DNA of 7,539 nucleotides from Gammaproteobacteria bacterium (GTDB lineage Bacteria; Pseudomonadota; Gammaproteobacteria; Steroidobacterales; Woeseiaceae): NCBI GenBank assembly GCA_003645495.1, contig QNFK01000076.1:1-7539 (forward strand). Reading direction: 5' to 3'. Shown here in pieces: positions 1-6,579 of the stretch (position 1 is the first letter of the stretch; the number at the start of each line of letters is the position of its first letter). A program made the position numbers and the translations under genes. Below the pieces are notes generated by a model. That model did no database searches, had not been told where the DNA came from, and saw only the letters and a program-made list of their open reading frames with translations.

Positions 1-1265
1 ATCACTGCGAATGCAGAGGCATAGTGTTCGCAAAACCCCTGGCGCGTATCAAATATGAACCGATCAACCGGGTTGCTGCCAAGCGCTGGTGGTTCCAGCG
101 TGTAATAAAACTCCTCGGTATTGAATTTATTCAGTACTTGCCTGATGTAGGCAACGTCGGAGCCTGCGGTCCGGCGCATATCGCGCGACAACTCAACTAC
201 GCGTGGATTGCTGTTCTCCGGCAAGCGTGTGTACCAGGATCGGGAAAACGTGGACAGATTGTCGTTGAGTTTGTAATTCGTATGTGAGACGACACGGTAC
301 GAAATGCGTTGGTCGATTGGCTGCATGCGTGCGAGCTGTTGCTGTCGTGCCATGAATGTCTGGCCGAGACTCGACTCAAGCGGCACATCCAAAGCAAATA
401 CCCAGTGCTGTCGCGTCGCCTCCATCGTGACCTGATAACTTACGGGCGTGCCAAGATATTCAACGTCACGCTGTGACTGCGAACCCAGAGAGGGTTCGTT
501 GCCGGACCAGGTGCGGCCATTGAACCTGTGTAGTACCAGGCCACGCCAATAGCGATCCTGCGGTGGCGGTATATCGTCGTCGAAACGTACACGAAAAGCG
601 ACTGCATCCGAAAGTGACAGCGAGCTGATATCACCCGGACTCATTGTGTCGCTGAGTCCTGACGTTCCGCTGCTGGTATCTATCGGCACCGCCCAGAAAG
701 GTGTCGCAATTCGTGGGAAGAAGATCCACATGGCGATCGTCAACGGAGCGGCATAAAGCATGAGCCGGGTAGCGGTCCTGAAGCTGACGCCAACGTTGAC
801 CGCTCGGCTGTTCGACATACGCAGCCAGGCCATCATCGTAAATACAACGCCGGCGATCAGGTATGGCAGGGACCAGATGTATTGCTCCCGCAACAACGAG
901 GACATGATCAGGAAAATTGAAATGAACAGGAGGACAAACTGGTCGCGTCGTTGCCGTGTTTCCATCAGTTTGAGCGCCGCCATTACCGCGAGCAATGCCG
1001 AACCCGGGCCGACACCACTGACGGATTCATACGAGATGAGGACGCCGATAAAGCAAGCCAATGACAAAACGATGCGTAGCCAGGCCGGCGGCAACCGCCA
1101 GCGCCGAATTTCAACCTGCCAGCGCCACGCCGAGCAACAGAGAAAGGCCGCGGTAACCCACAGTGGCAAGTACTGTATGTGTGGAATAACCGAGAAGGCC
1201 AGCGCGGAAATTGTCCATGGCAAGCTGGACAGCAATGAACCGTCAGTTCCGGAACGCTTGCTCAT
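1..1265 (-). CDS. tgpA: TgpA-like membrane transglutaminase (DUF3488 plus transglutaminase core), 3' part beyond the left edge
   Basis: The frame is open from an ATG at 1265 to the left edge: 421 full codons, no stop. Residues 15-185 hold about six or seven hydrophobic membrane segments, for example near 15-32, 62-79, 110-124, 130-148 and 166-184. A presumed periplasmic part follows, with the family motifs MSPGDIS (208-214) and YWRGLVLHRFNGRTW (239-253). The last visible residues, GFCEHYASAF (410-419), are the transglutaminase active-site motif with the nucleophile at Cys412. The catalytic His and Asp and any C-terminal membrane segment and cytoplasmic tail lie outside the window. The start is supported by a 4-base ATGA overlap with the DUF58 stop and an AGG at 1275-1277, nine bases upstream. 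The family includes TgpA of Pseudomonas aeruginosa, reported as important for viability; its physiological substrate is not settled. Activity on envelope proteins or peptides is inference. Family assignment is strong, function weak. Confidence 0.94.
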   Translation of the reverse strand, partial: MSKRSGTDGSLLSSLPWTISALAFSVIPHIQYLPLWVTAAFLCCSAWRWQVEIRRWRLPPAWLRIVLSLACFIGVLISYESVSGVGPGSALLAVMAALKLMETRQRRDQFVLLFISIFLIMSSLLREQYIWSLPYLIAGVVFTMMAWLRMSNSRAVNVGVSFRTATRLMLYAAPLTIAMWIFFPRIATPFWAVPIDTSSGTSGLSDTMSPGDISSLSLSDAVAFRVRFDDDIPPPQDRYWRGLVLHRFNGRTWSGNEPSLGSQSQRDVEYLGTPVSYQVTMEATRQHWVFALDVPLESSLGQTFMARQQQLARMQPIDQRISYRVVSHTNYKLNDNLSTFSRSWYTRLPENSNPRVVELSRDMRRTAGSDVAYIRQVLNKFNTEEFYYTLEPPALGSNPVDRFIFDTRQGFCEHYASAFAV

Positions 1266-2287
1266 CCTTTGGCACCTGCAGGTTTTGACTCGTCCTGTTT
1301 GATATTGAATAACGCCAGCGCCTCCAGACACCGGTGGCGGTGTGCATCTCCGTGCGCCGGCTGGAATTCGGCGCCAGGCAGGCGTAATCCGTAATCTCGC
1401 TGCGTACGGTCCGCATCAATGACCCAGCGGGTCAGAACAGACAGGCGCTCTTCTATGTCGTTGCTGGCTACATGGGCGAAGTCGAACCACTGACTGCTGG
1501 TATCCGCACCGGAAAACTGCTTGGTAAGCAGGTCGCCCGTTCTTGCATAGGCTTTCCACGCCACCTTACGTGGCGAATCACCGACGTTGTATTTTCGCAG
1601 TCCGGCGAAATCTTCCTCGCCACGTGCGTCATGTTGTCGATGGCCTTGTGCTGCCTGGGTTGGCGGCGGTTCGGGAACAATAGCTGCAGGCCTGGGGTAG
1701 ACGAGTCCGTGCAAATCCATATGCAGCCAGGCCCAGGCACGGAATAATTCAAATGGGAACAACGTCCGTACACCAAAACGATCCAGACGAATTCGGCCGC
1801 GTTGTTGTGTCGGAACCTCAAGATGAAAAACGCGACTCTCGCCCGCAGCCAGGTCATCAATCTCACTGACGATGCCGCCAATATATAGCTGCAGATGCGG
1901 CCGGTGGTTTTTTGAATGATTCGTAATCGCGATCTGGAATTCAGCAGCCTGGCCGGCGAAAACCGGGTCGACACCGGCGAAAGAAAGCTCAAGGCCGACC
2001 AGATTTCGCTGGCACTGATGCATTGAAACGAAACCCAGGCTGGTTAGCAGAAACGTCAGTACGAAGGACAGGTTGTTGTTGTAATTCATCGAGCCCAGCA
2101 ACATCGTGAATGACATCAACGCGAACACCAGGCCAACTGCGGTCGGCAGGATGTAAATTCTTCTGGATTCCAGGGTCGCTGCGAGGGGATCGGTTCCCTG
2201 GCGCTTTCTTGCCCAGCGCGAGACTCGCGCCCCGACTACCTGGCGATAGTAGGAGGACCTAAGGTATTGCCACGTTGTCGAGGACAT
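1262..2287 (-). CDS. DUF58 family membrane-anchored protein
   Basis: This 341-residue protein has a basic N-terminus, then two adjacent membrane segments at about 44-66 and 70-90 (the LLGSMNYNNNLSF stretch between them is typical of the gammaproteobacterial form). A soluble beta-rich region follows. The DUF58 signature spans about 223-259, from GEEDFAGLRKYNVGDSPRKV to the lysine-threonine-gly-asp segment ending in LLTKQFSG. The segment after it (WFDF at 267-270) sits where von Willebrand A-like relatives carry a metal-binding DxSxS motif, and that motif is absent. The ATG at 2287 is the only start codon upstream of the conserved part in this frame. GGGAG at 2300-2304 lies 12 bases upstream, a long but usable spacing. 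The gene overlaps moxR by 29 bases and tgpA by 4, so coupled translation is likely. DUF58 proteins are usually paired with MoxR ATPases; acting as the membrane partner of the ATPase is inference from that pairing. No biochemical activity can be assigned. Confidence 0.95.
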   Translation of the reverse strand: MSSTTWQYLRSSYYRQVVGARVSRWARKRQGTDPLAATLESRRIYILPTAVGLVFALMSFTMLLGSMNYNNNLSFVLTFLLTSLGFVSMHQCQRNLVGLELSFAGVDPVFAGQAAEFQIAITNHSKNHRPHLQLYIGGIVSEIDDLAAGESRVFHLEVPTQQRGRIRLDRFGVRTLFPFELFRAWAWLHMDLHGLVYPRPAAIVPEPPPTQAAQGHRQHDARGEEDFAGLRKYNVGDSPRKVAWKAYARTGDLLTKQFSGADTSSQWFDFAHVASNDIEERLSVLTRWVIDADRTQRDYGLRLPGAEFQPAHGDAHRHRCLEALALFNIKQDESKPAGAKG

Positions 2288-3224
2288 GGCGACTGAGTTC
2301 TCCCGGCGTTCGATACGCCGAACTGCTGGCGGGTTTCAGGCGATGACCGGCGACAGGACCAAACACGGCCTGCACGTCATCGGGAAACACGCCGGAGTGA
2401 TGTTCCATGAACGCGTGTGCCCGTGCAGCAGCCACGAGTGCAAGCGCGCCGCGCGGTGACAACCCGGTTTCAATATCCGGTGATTCACGGGTGAAGCGAA
2501 TCAACGCCTGTATGTAATCAACCAATGGCTCTGACATATGAACTTTGGCTGCAGATTTTTGCAGGTCGAGCAGCATCTCCGGATGCAAAGATGGAGTGAT
2601 GTCGTTGAGCATTTCCCTGCGGTCGATGCCGGTAATTAATTCACGCTCATTTTCTTCGTTTGGATAGCCAAGCTCCAGCCGCATCAGGAAGCGGTCCAGT
2701 TGCGACTCCGGCAACTGAAACGTACCGATCTGGTCTGATGGATTCTGCGTCGCAACCACAAAATACGGATCCGGCAATTCATGTGTCTTGCCGTCGACTG
2801 TAACCTGGCGTTCTTCCATAGCCTCCAGGAGAGCGCTCTGTGCTTTGGGTGTTGCACGGTTAACTTCATCGGCAAGCACAAGTTGCGAAAAGACAGGGCC
2901 TGGCTGGAAGACGAACGCGCCTTCCTGCTGCCTGAACACGGAAACACCGACGATATCTGCGGGCAGTAAGTCGCTGGTAAATTGAATGCGCTGGAAGCTC
3001 AAGCCCAGTACGCGAGCAAGGGATTGCGCGAGTATTGTTTTGCCGAGACCGGGAAGGTCTTCAATTAAAAGGTGGCCGCGTGCCAACAGGCAGGATAGTG
3101 CGAGCGAGATTTCTGCATCCTTGCCCAGTACGATACTTGCAAGCGAGCGCCGCGCCGTGTCAATGACAGCCTTTTGCTGGTCCGTGCCCAGTGGCAGCTG
3201 TTCGAGCGTGCTTCCGCGCTGCAT
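2259..3224 (-). CDS. moxR: MoxR-family AAA+ ATPase
   Basis: This 321-residue protein is a complete MoxR-type AAA+ ATPase, the usual size for the family. Visible motifs are Walker A EDLPGLGKT (55-63, Lys62), Walker B LVLADEVNRA (115-124, Asp119 and Glu120), sensor 1 VVATQNP (156-162), the arginine-finger region ESQLDRF (173-179, Arg178) and sensor 2 GLSPRG (254-259, Arg258). All key residues are present, so ATP hydrolysis is expected. MoxR proteins act as chaperone-like remodelling enzymes, often helping to mature or insert cofactors into partner complexes, and usually sit beside DUF58 or von Willebrand A genes, as here. The start at 3224 has a good AGGAG site six bases upstream. A second ATG at 3228 is in another frame. 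This is the first gene of the moxR-DUF58-tgpA set and lies 111 bases after valS. The symbol is a family name only; the client of this particular ATPase is unknown. Confidence 0.95.
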   Translation of the reverse strand: MQRGSTLEQLPLGTDQQKAVIDTARRSLASIVLGKDAEISLALSCLLARGHLLIEDLPGLGKTILAQSLARVLGLSFQRIQFTSDLLPADIVGVSVFRQQEGAFVFQPGPVFSQLVLADEVNRATPKAQSALLEAMEERQVTVDGKTHELPDPYFVVATQNPSDQIGTFQLPESQLDRFLMRLELGYPNEENERELITGIDRREMLNDITPSLHPEMLLDLQKSAAKVHMSEPLVDYIQALIRFTRESPDIETGLSPRGALALVAAARAHAFMEHHSGVFPDDVQAVFGPVAGHRLKPASSSAYRTPGELSRHVLDNVAIP

Positions 3225-3230
3225 GCATTA

Positions 3231-3236
3231 CTCCTG
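3231..3236 (-). promoter_or_regulatory. Ribosome binding site of moxR
   Basis: CAGGAG reads on the minus strand six bases before the moxR ATG at 3224. It is the clearest Shine-Dalgarno sequence in the window and settles the start in favour of 3224 over the out-of-frame ATG at 3228. A strong site here suits a first gene whose downstream partners depend on overlapping starts. Confidence 0.8.
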
Positions 3237-3249
3237 TCAACCTGGTGTA

Positions 3250-3259
3250 ATTTCGAAAT
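3250..3259. repeat. Perfect 10-base palindrome ATTTCGAAAT upstream of moxR
   Basis: ATTTCGAAAT is its own reverse complement and ends 25 bases before the moxR start codon, close to where a proximal promoter or operator would sit. The symmetry does not extend beyond ten bases. It is AT-rich against a GC-richer background. A role as a half of a dimeric repressor site is possible but purely inferred. Confidence 0.25.
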
Positions 3260-3293
3260 GTCAGCCCAATACTCGCGGATAGCCTGCCTTATT

Positions 3294-3304
3294 GCACCCG
3301 GTGC
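3294..3304 (-). repeat. Short GC-rich inverted repeat in the valS-moxR gap
   Basis: GCACC and GGTGC are complementary five-base arms around a single central base, so the RNA could form at most a four-base stem with a three-base loop. It sits directly downstream of the 3306-3321 repeat. The following bases are AATAAGG, not a U-tract, so it does not qualify as an intrinsic terminator. It could mark a protein-binding site in the DNA, but nothing supports this beyond the symmetry. Confidence 0.25.
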
Positions 3305-3305
3305 C

Positions 3306-3321
3306 AGTCAGGATTGTGACT
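3306..3321 (-). repeat. Short inverted repeat just after valS
   Basis: In the transcript direction AGTCA and TGACT form a perfect five-base stem around a six-base loop, 15 bases after the valS stop. It is followed at once by a second small hairpin (3294-3304) but by no T-run. It could be a weak 3' stem that limits decay of the valS message. A chance occurrence is also quite possible. Confidence 0.3.
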
Positions 3322-3335
3322 TGGGCCGCAAAAAC

Positions 3336-6095
3336 TTAAGGTTCCAGCGTATCCAGACGCTCCAGTTGCTCGTCGAGCTGTGAAAGCTGTCGTTCGAACT
3401 CCGCTACCCGCTGATTTTCCTGTGTGACCACATCGGCAGGCGCGTTGTTCACAAATTTCTCGTTGCCGAGTTTTCCCTTACTGCGCGCAAGGTCAGTGGC
3501 AATGCGTTCGCGCTGCTTGTTGATGCGCGCTTTTTCGGCATCTTTGTCGATTATTCCGGCCAGCGGCACAAGGAGCCGCATATTGCCGAGCAATGCTGTT
3601 GCCGATGCTGGTGGCTCTTCTGTGGCGTCGAGCGCCTGGACAGATTCAACGCGACCAACGCGTCGCAGCAGGAGTGAATTTCGCTCCGCAAACAAGCGGT
3701 CTTTGTCACTGGAGTCCACCAACAATACCGGCAGTGCCTTGCCTGGCGATATGTCCATTTCTCCACGAATCTGCCGAATTCCGAGAATGAATTTTTTCAC
3801 CCACTCGAGTTCAGCTTCGGCATTATCGTCCTGCTGTTCGCTGTTCGCTTCAGGGTAGCGTTGCAACATCACGGTATCGCCATCAACGCCGGCGCGTGGC
3901 GCGACCTGCGCCCAGATTTCATCCGTTACAAACGGCATCAGCGGATGCAGTAGTCGTAACAAGGTCTCGAGTACTTCGATCAGCGTTTGTCGCGTACCGC
4001 GTTTTTGCGCCGCAGTAGCGTCTTCCGATTGCAAAATCGGTTTGGACAATTCCAGGTACCAATCGCAGAATTCGTGCCAGGTGAATTCGTAGACAGTCTG
4101 TGCGGCAAGGTCGAGGCGGTAATTGCCAAAGTGTTCATGCATTGACGCCGTTGCCTGGTTTAGCCGCGAACGAATCCAGCGGTCGGCGGTGCTGAACTCA
4201 GCATCGCCAGCGTCGAGATCTTCTGTGTTCATCAGCACATAGCGCGACGCGTTCCAGAGCTTGTTGCAAAAATTCTTGTAGCCCTCAATGCGTCCCAGGT
4301 CGAAGCGAATATCGCGTCCAGTGGTTGCCAGCGAGGCGAATGTAAAGCGCAGTGCATCTGCGCCGTATTCATCGATACCATCCGGGAACTGGCTCCTCGT
4401 CGCTTTTTCGATTTTCGGTGTCAGGTGCGTTTGCATCAAACCGGTCGTTCGCTTGGCCAGCAACGTATCGAGCTCAACGCCGTCGATCAGGTCCAGTGGA
4501 TCCAGAACATTGCCTTTGGACTTGGACATCTTCTGGCCGTCAGGATCGCGGATTAGTCCGTGGATATAAACTTCATGGAACGGAACATCGCCCATGAATT
4601 TCAGGCCCATCATGATCATTCGCGCAACCCAGAAGAAAATGATGTCGAAACCGGTGACCAGAACGTTGCCCGGGTAGAACGTCTCGAGTGACTCTGTTTT
4701 CTGTGGCCAGCCTTGCGTACTAAATGGCCACAATGCTGATGAAAACCAGGTGTCGAGAACATCTTCGTCCTGACGCAGCGCGAGCGTGTCATCAAGGCCG
4801 TTCTTTTCCCGGGCTTCGTCTTCGCTACGGCCAACATAGATATTGCCTGCATCGTCATACCAGGCTGGAATACGATGTCCCCACCAGAGTTGCCGGCTGA
4901 TGCACCAGTCCTGGATGTTGTTCATCCATTCGAAGTAGGTCTTCGACCAGTTTTCCGGTACAAATTTTATCCTGCCGCTTTCAACTGCCTCGATCGCAGG
5001 CACCGCAAGCGGTTTGATGTTGACGTACCACTGGTCAGTCAGATACGGCTCGACCACGGCGTCGCTGCGATCGCCGCGCGGCAACTTCTGCAGGTAATCC
5101 TCAACCTTTTCCAGCAGCCCGAGCGCGTCCAGGTCTTTGACAATTTCCTTGCGGGCGACGAAACGATCGAGGCCCCGGTACTTTTCAGGGGCGGAGTCAT
5201 TGATGGCGGCGTTATCGTCGAGAATGTTGTACTCGGCCAGGTCGTGCCGTTTGCCGATTTCGTAGTCATTGAAGTCATGTGCCGGCGTAATTTTTACGCA
5301 GCCGGTGCCGAATTCGGGGTCTACGTAATCATCTGCAATGATCGGGATACGTCTGTCGACCAGCGGCAGAATAATTTCCTGACCGACGAGTTCCTGGTAA
5401 CGCTCGTCCTCCGGGTGGACTGCAACGGCGCTGTCGCCGAGCATTGTCTCCGGACGCGTTGTGGCGACGACCAGGTGTCCGTCACCGGACGCCAGCGGAT
5501 AACGAAAGTGCCACAGGTGACCGGGTTCTTCTTTTTGTAGCACTTCGAGGTCAGACAGCGCGGTGTGTAATACCGGGTCCCAGTTGACCAGACGTTTGCC
5601 GCGGTAAATGAGACCCTCGTCATAGAGGGTGACAAACACTTCCATGACTGCGGCAGACAGATCGTCGTCCATCGTGAAACGATCACGACTCCAATCAAGC
5701 GACGAACCCATACGCCGCAGCTGATTGAAGATTTGCCCGCCGGATTCCTGCTTCCACTGCCAGACGCGCTCCACAAATTTCTCGCGGCCGAGTTCTTTAC
5801 GCGAGATACCCTCGCCATTCAGTTTGCGCTCGACCACCATCTGGGTCGCAATGCCGGCATGGTCCATGCCAGGTTGCCACAACGTGTTTTTCCCCCGCAT
5901 CCTGTTATAGCGAATCAGGGTATCCATGATGGTGTCCTGGAACGCATGCCCCATGTGCAGCGTACCCGTGACATTGGGTGGCGGAATGACTATGCAGTAC
6001 GGCTCGCCGCTGCCGCTCGGCGCAAACCAGTCATTCTTTTCCCAGCGCTCATACTGGCGCTGCTCTATATCTTTGGGTTGGTAGGACTTATCCAT
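3336..6095 (-). CDS. valS: Valyl-tRNA synthetase
   Basis: This complete 919-residue class I synthetase charges tRNA-Val with valine in the cytoplasm. The HIGH-type motif is HMGH at 47-50 within the PPNVTGTLHMGHAF stretch. The KMSKS loop is intact at 522-526. The inserted editing domain covers about 200-410, with ATTRPETMLGD at 211-221 and the PAHDFNDYE segment (271-279, Asp274 and Asp277), which in ValRS helps clear mischarged threonine. The anticodon-binding domain follows at about 635-790. The C-terminal coiled coil covers about 850-916 and includes the family signature LGNEKFVNNAPADVV (876-890). It is slightly shorter than the E. coli enzyme (about 951 residues). The start is supported by the match of MDKSYQPKDIEQ to the usual ValRS N-terminus, although no clear Shine-Dalgarno sequence precedes it. 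It follows holC by 53 bases, an order common in gammaproteobacteria. Several long open frames on the other strand within this gene are shadows. Confidence 0.99.
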   Translation of the reverse strand: MDKSYQPKDIEQRQYERWEKNDWFAPSGSGEPYCIVIPPPNVTGTLHMGHAFQDTIMDTLIRYNRMRGKNTLWQPGMDHAGIATQMVVERKLNGEGISRKELGREKFVERVWQWKQESGGQIFNQLRRMGSSLDWSRDRFTMDDDLSAAVMEVFVTLYDEGLIYRGKRLVNWDPVLHTALSDLEVLQKEEPGHLWHFRYPLASGDGHLVVATTRPETMLGDSAVAVHPEDERYQELVGQEIILPLVDRRIPIIADDYVDPEFGTGCVKITPAHDFNDYEIGKRHDLAEYNILDDNAAINDSAPEKYRGLDRFVARKEIVKDLDALGLLEKVEDYLQKLPRGDRSDAVVEPYLTDQWYVNIKPLAVPAIEAVESGRIKFVPENWSKTYFEWMNNIQDWCISRQLWWGHRIPAWYDDAGNIYVGRSEDEAREKNGLDDTLALRQDEDVLDTWFSSALWPFSTQGWPQKTESLETFYPGNVLVTGFDIIFFWVARMIMMGLKFMGDVPFHEVYIHGLIRDPDGQKMSKSKGNVLDPLDLIDGVELDTLLAKRTTGLMQTHLTPKIEKATRSQFPDGIDEYGADALRFTFASLATTGRDIRFDLGRIEGYKNFCNKLWNASRYVLMNTEDLDAGDAEFSTADRWIRSRLNQATASMHEHFGNYRLDLAAQTVYEFTWHEFCDWYLELSKPILQSEDATAAQKRGTRQTLIEVLETLLRLLHPLMPFVTDEIWAQVAPRAGVDGDTVMLQRYPEANSEQQDDNAEAELEWVKKFILGIRQIRGEMDISPGKALPVLLVDSSDKDRLFAERNSLLLRRVGRVESVQALDATEEPPASATALLGNMRLLVPLAGIIDKDAEKARINKQRERIATDLARSKGKLGNEKFVNNAPADVVTQENQRVAEFERQLSQLDEQLERLDTLEP

Positions 6096-6148
6096 GAAAA
6101 AACCGGCGGGTGGGATTCAACTGGGTGAGGGCAGGAGTGCGGCGTCGC
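6096..6148 (-). other. holC-valS intergenic region
   Basis: This 53-base gap has no recognisable promoter, ribosome site or terminator hairpin. Its one notable element is a run of six T (transcript sense) ending one base before the valS ATG and preceded by CCGCCGG, which can form no useful stem. Co-transcription of valS with holC is therefore the simplest reading. Confidence 0.55.
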
Positions 6149-6577
6149 TCACAACTTGTGGCTGTCGAGTTTGTGTCCCGCATTTCTATACTCGACAAAG
6201 TGTTGGCGACTGCGTTTTGTGCTTTCATCGTCGGAGGTTACAATTTCTGCGACTCGCGGAAAAGCGCCGCTGGCCTCAGGGATGCTGTTAGTCAGATTGA
6301 TTAACAAATCGCAATCAGCATCTGGCTGGGTATTGCTGCCAATTGTTACTGGTGACGCAGGTTTGCCGGCAGCGGTGTCCAGGACCTCATGTGGTACAAA
6401 ACTGCCGTCACGAAAGGTCCACAGCAGCTCATCAAGCTGTGCAGCGCTCTGCTGATCGGCTACCTGAATGTGGACCGTGTTATTCAATCGATACGCTTTT
6501 TCCGCAAGTCGGCAGGCAAAACGCTGCCGGTTCGTTTCTCCGCTTGTTTTGAGTACGTAAAAATCGACCTGTGACAT
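6149..6577 (-). CDS. holC: DNA polymerase III subunit chi
   Basis: This 142-residue protein matches the chi subunit of the DNA polymerase III clamp-loader complex, about the length of the E. coli protein (147). The central AAQLDELLWTFRDGSFVPHEV stretch, split here around residues 45-65, is the diagnostic chi segment (compare the RLDEALW and SFVPH elements of E. coli). The C-terminus ends in YRNAGHKL, again like E. coli YRVAGFNL. Chi links the replisome to the tail of single-stranded DNA-binding protein. Aligned by eye, Arg124 matches the tail-contacting arginine of E. coli chi, while the neighbouring tyrosine is Phe127. The ATG at 6577 lies two bases after the pepA stop with no purine-rich ribosome site, so translation is probably coupled to pepA. 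Its partner psi (holD) is not in the window. Sequence conservation in this family is low, but length, motifs and the pepA-holC-valS order agree. Confidence 0.95.
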   Translation of the reverse strand: MSQVDFYVLKTSGETNRQRFACRLAEKAYRLNNTVHIQVADQQSAAQLDELLWTFRDGSFVPHEVLDTAAGKPASPVTIGSNTQPDADCDLLINLTNSIPEASGAFPRVAEIVTSDDESTKRSRQHFVEYRNAGHKLDSHKL

Positions 6578-6579
6578 GA

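Larger units (their letters stand above)
3225..3335 (-). other. valS-moxR intergenic region
   Basis: This 111-base gap is the longest non-coding stretch in the window. It separates the housekeeping cluster from the moxR cluster. I see no convincing sigma-70 -35/-10 pair and no hairpin followed by a T-run that would make a standard terminator for valS. It does hold three short inverted repeats, listed separately. Read-through from valS, a weak promoter of non-consensus type, or an activator-dependent promoter all remain possible. Confidence 0.6.

Noticed and set aside
760..1302. A 180-codon open frame on the plus strand
   Set aside because: It is antisense to tgpA and the end of the DUF58 gene. 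Its translation looks like low-quality basic sequence without motifs, whereas the opposite strand gives clear membrane segments and TgpA motifs.
1484..1502. DTSSQ in the DUF58 protein as a possible DxSxS metal motif
   Set aside because: The last serine is missing and the segment lies before the predicted strand instead of at its end, so it does not fit a MIDAS site.
1468..1992. A 174-codon minus-strand frame inside the DUF58 gene
   Set aside because: It is an alternative frame of a gene with a strong family match, has no ribosome site of note and no recognisable domain.
3290..3308. TGGCAC followed by TGCA in the valS-moxR gap, resembling a sigma-54 promoter
   Set aside because: The GG and GC elements are two bases too close for the strict sigma-54 spacing, and the -12 half lacks the TTGC form.
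4875..5540. A 221-codon open frame on the plus strand
   Set aside because: It lies wholly antisense to the editing-domain part of valS, whose protein is fully conserved. The translation shows no recognisable family and the frame is a by-product of valS codon use.
6096..6115. T6 run between holC and valS as an intrinsic terminator
   Set aside because: No stable GC-rich stem precedes it; CCGCCGG offers at most three base pairs. A terminator directly at the valS start would also cut off an essential gene.
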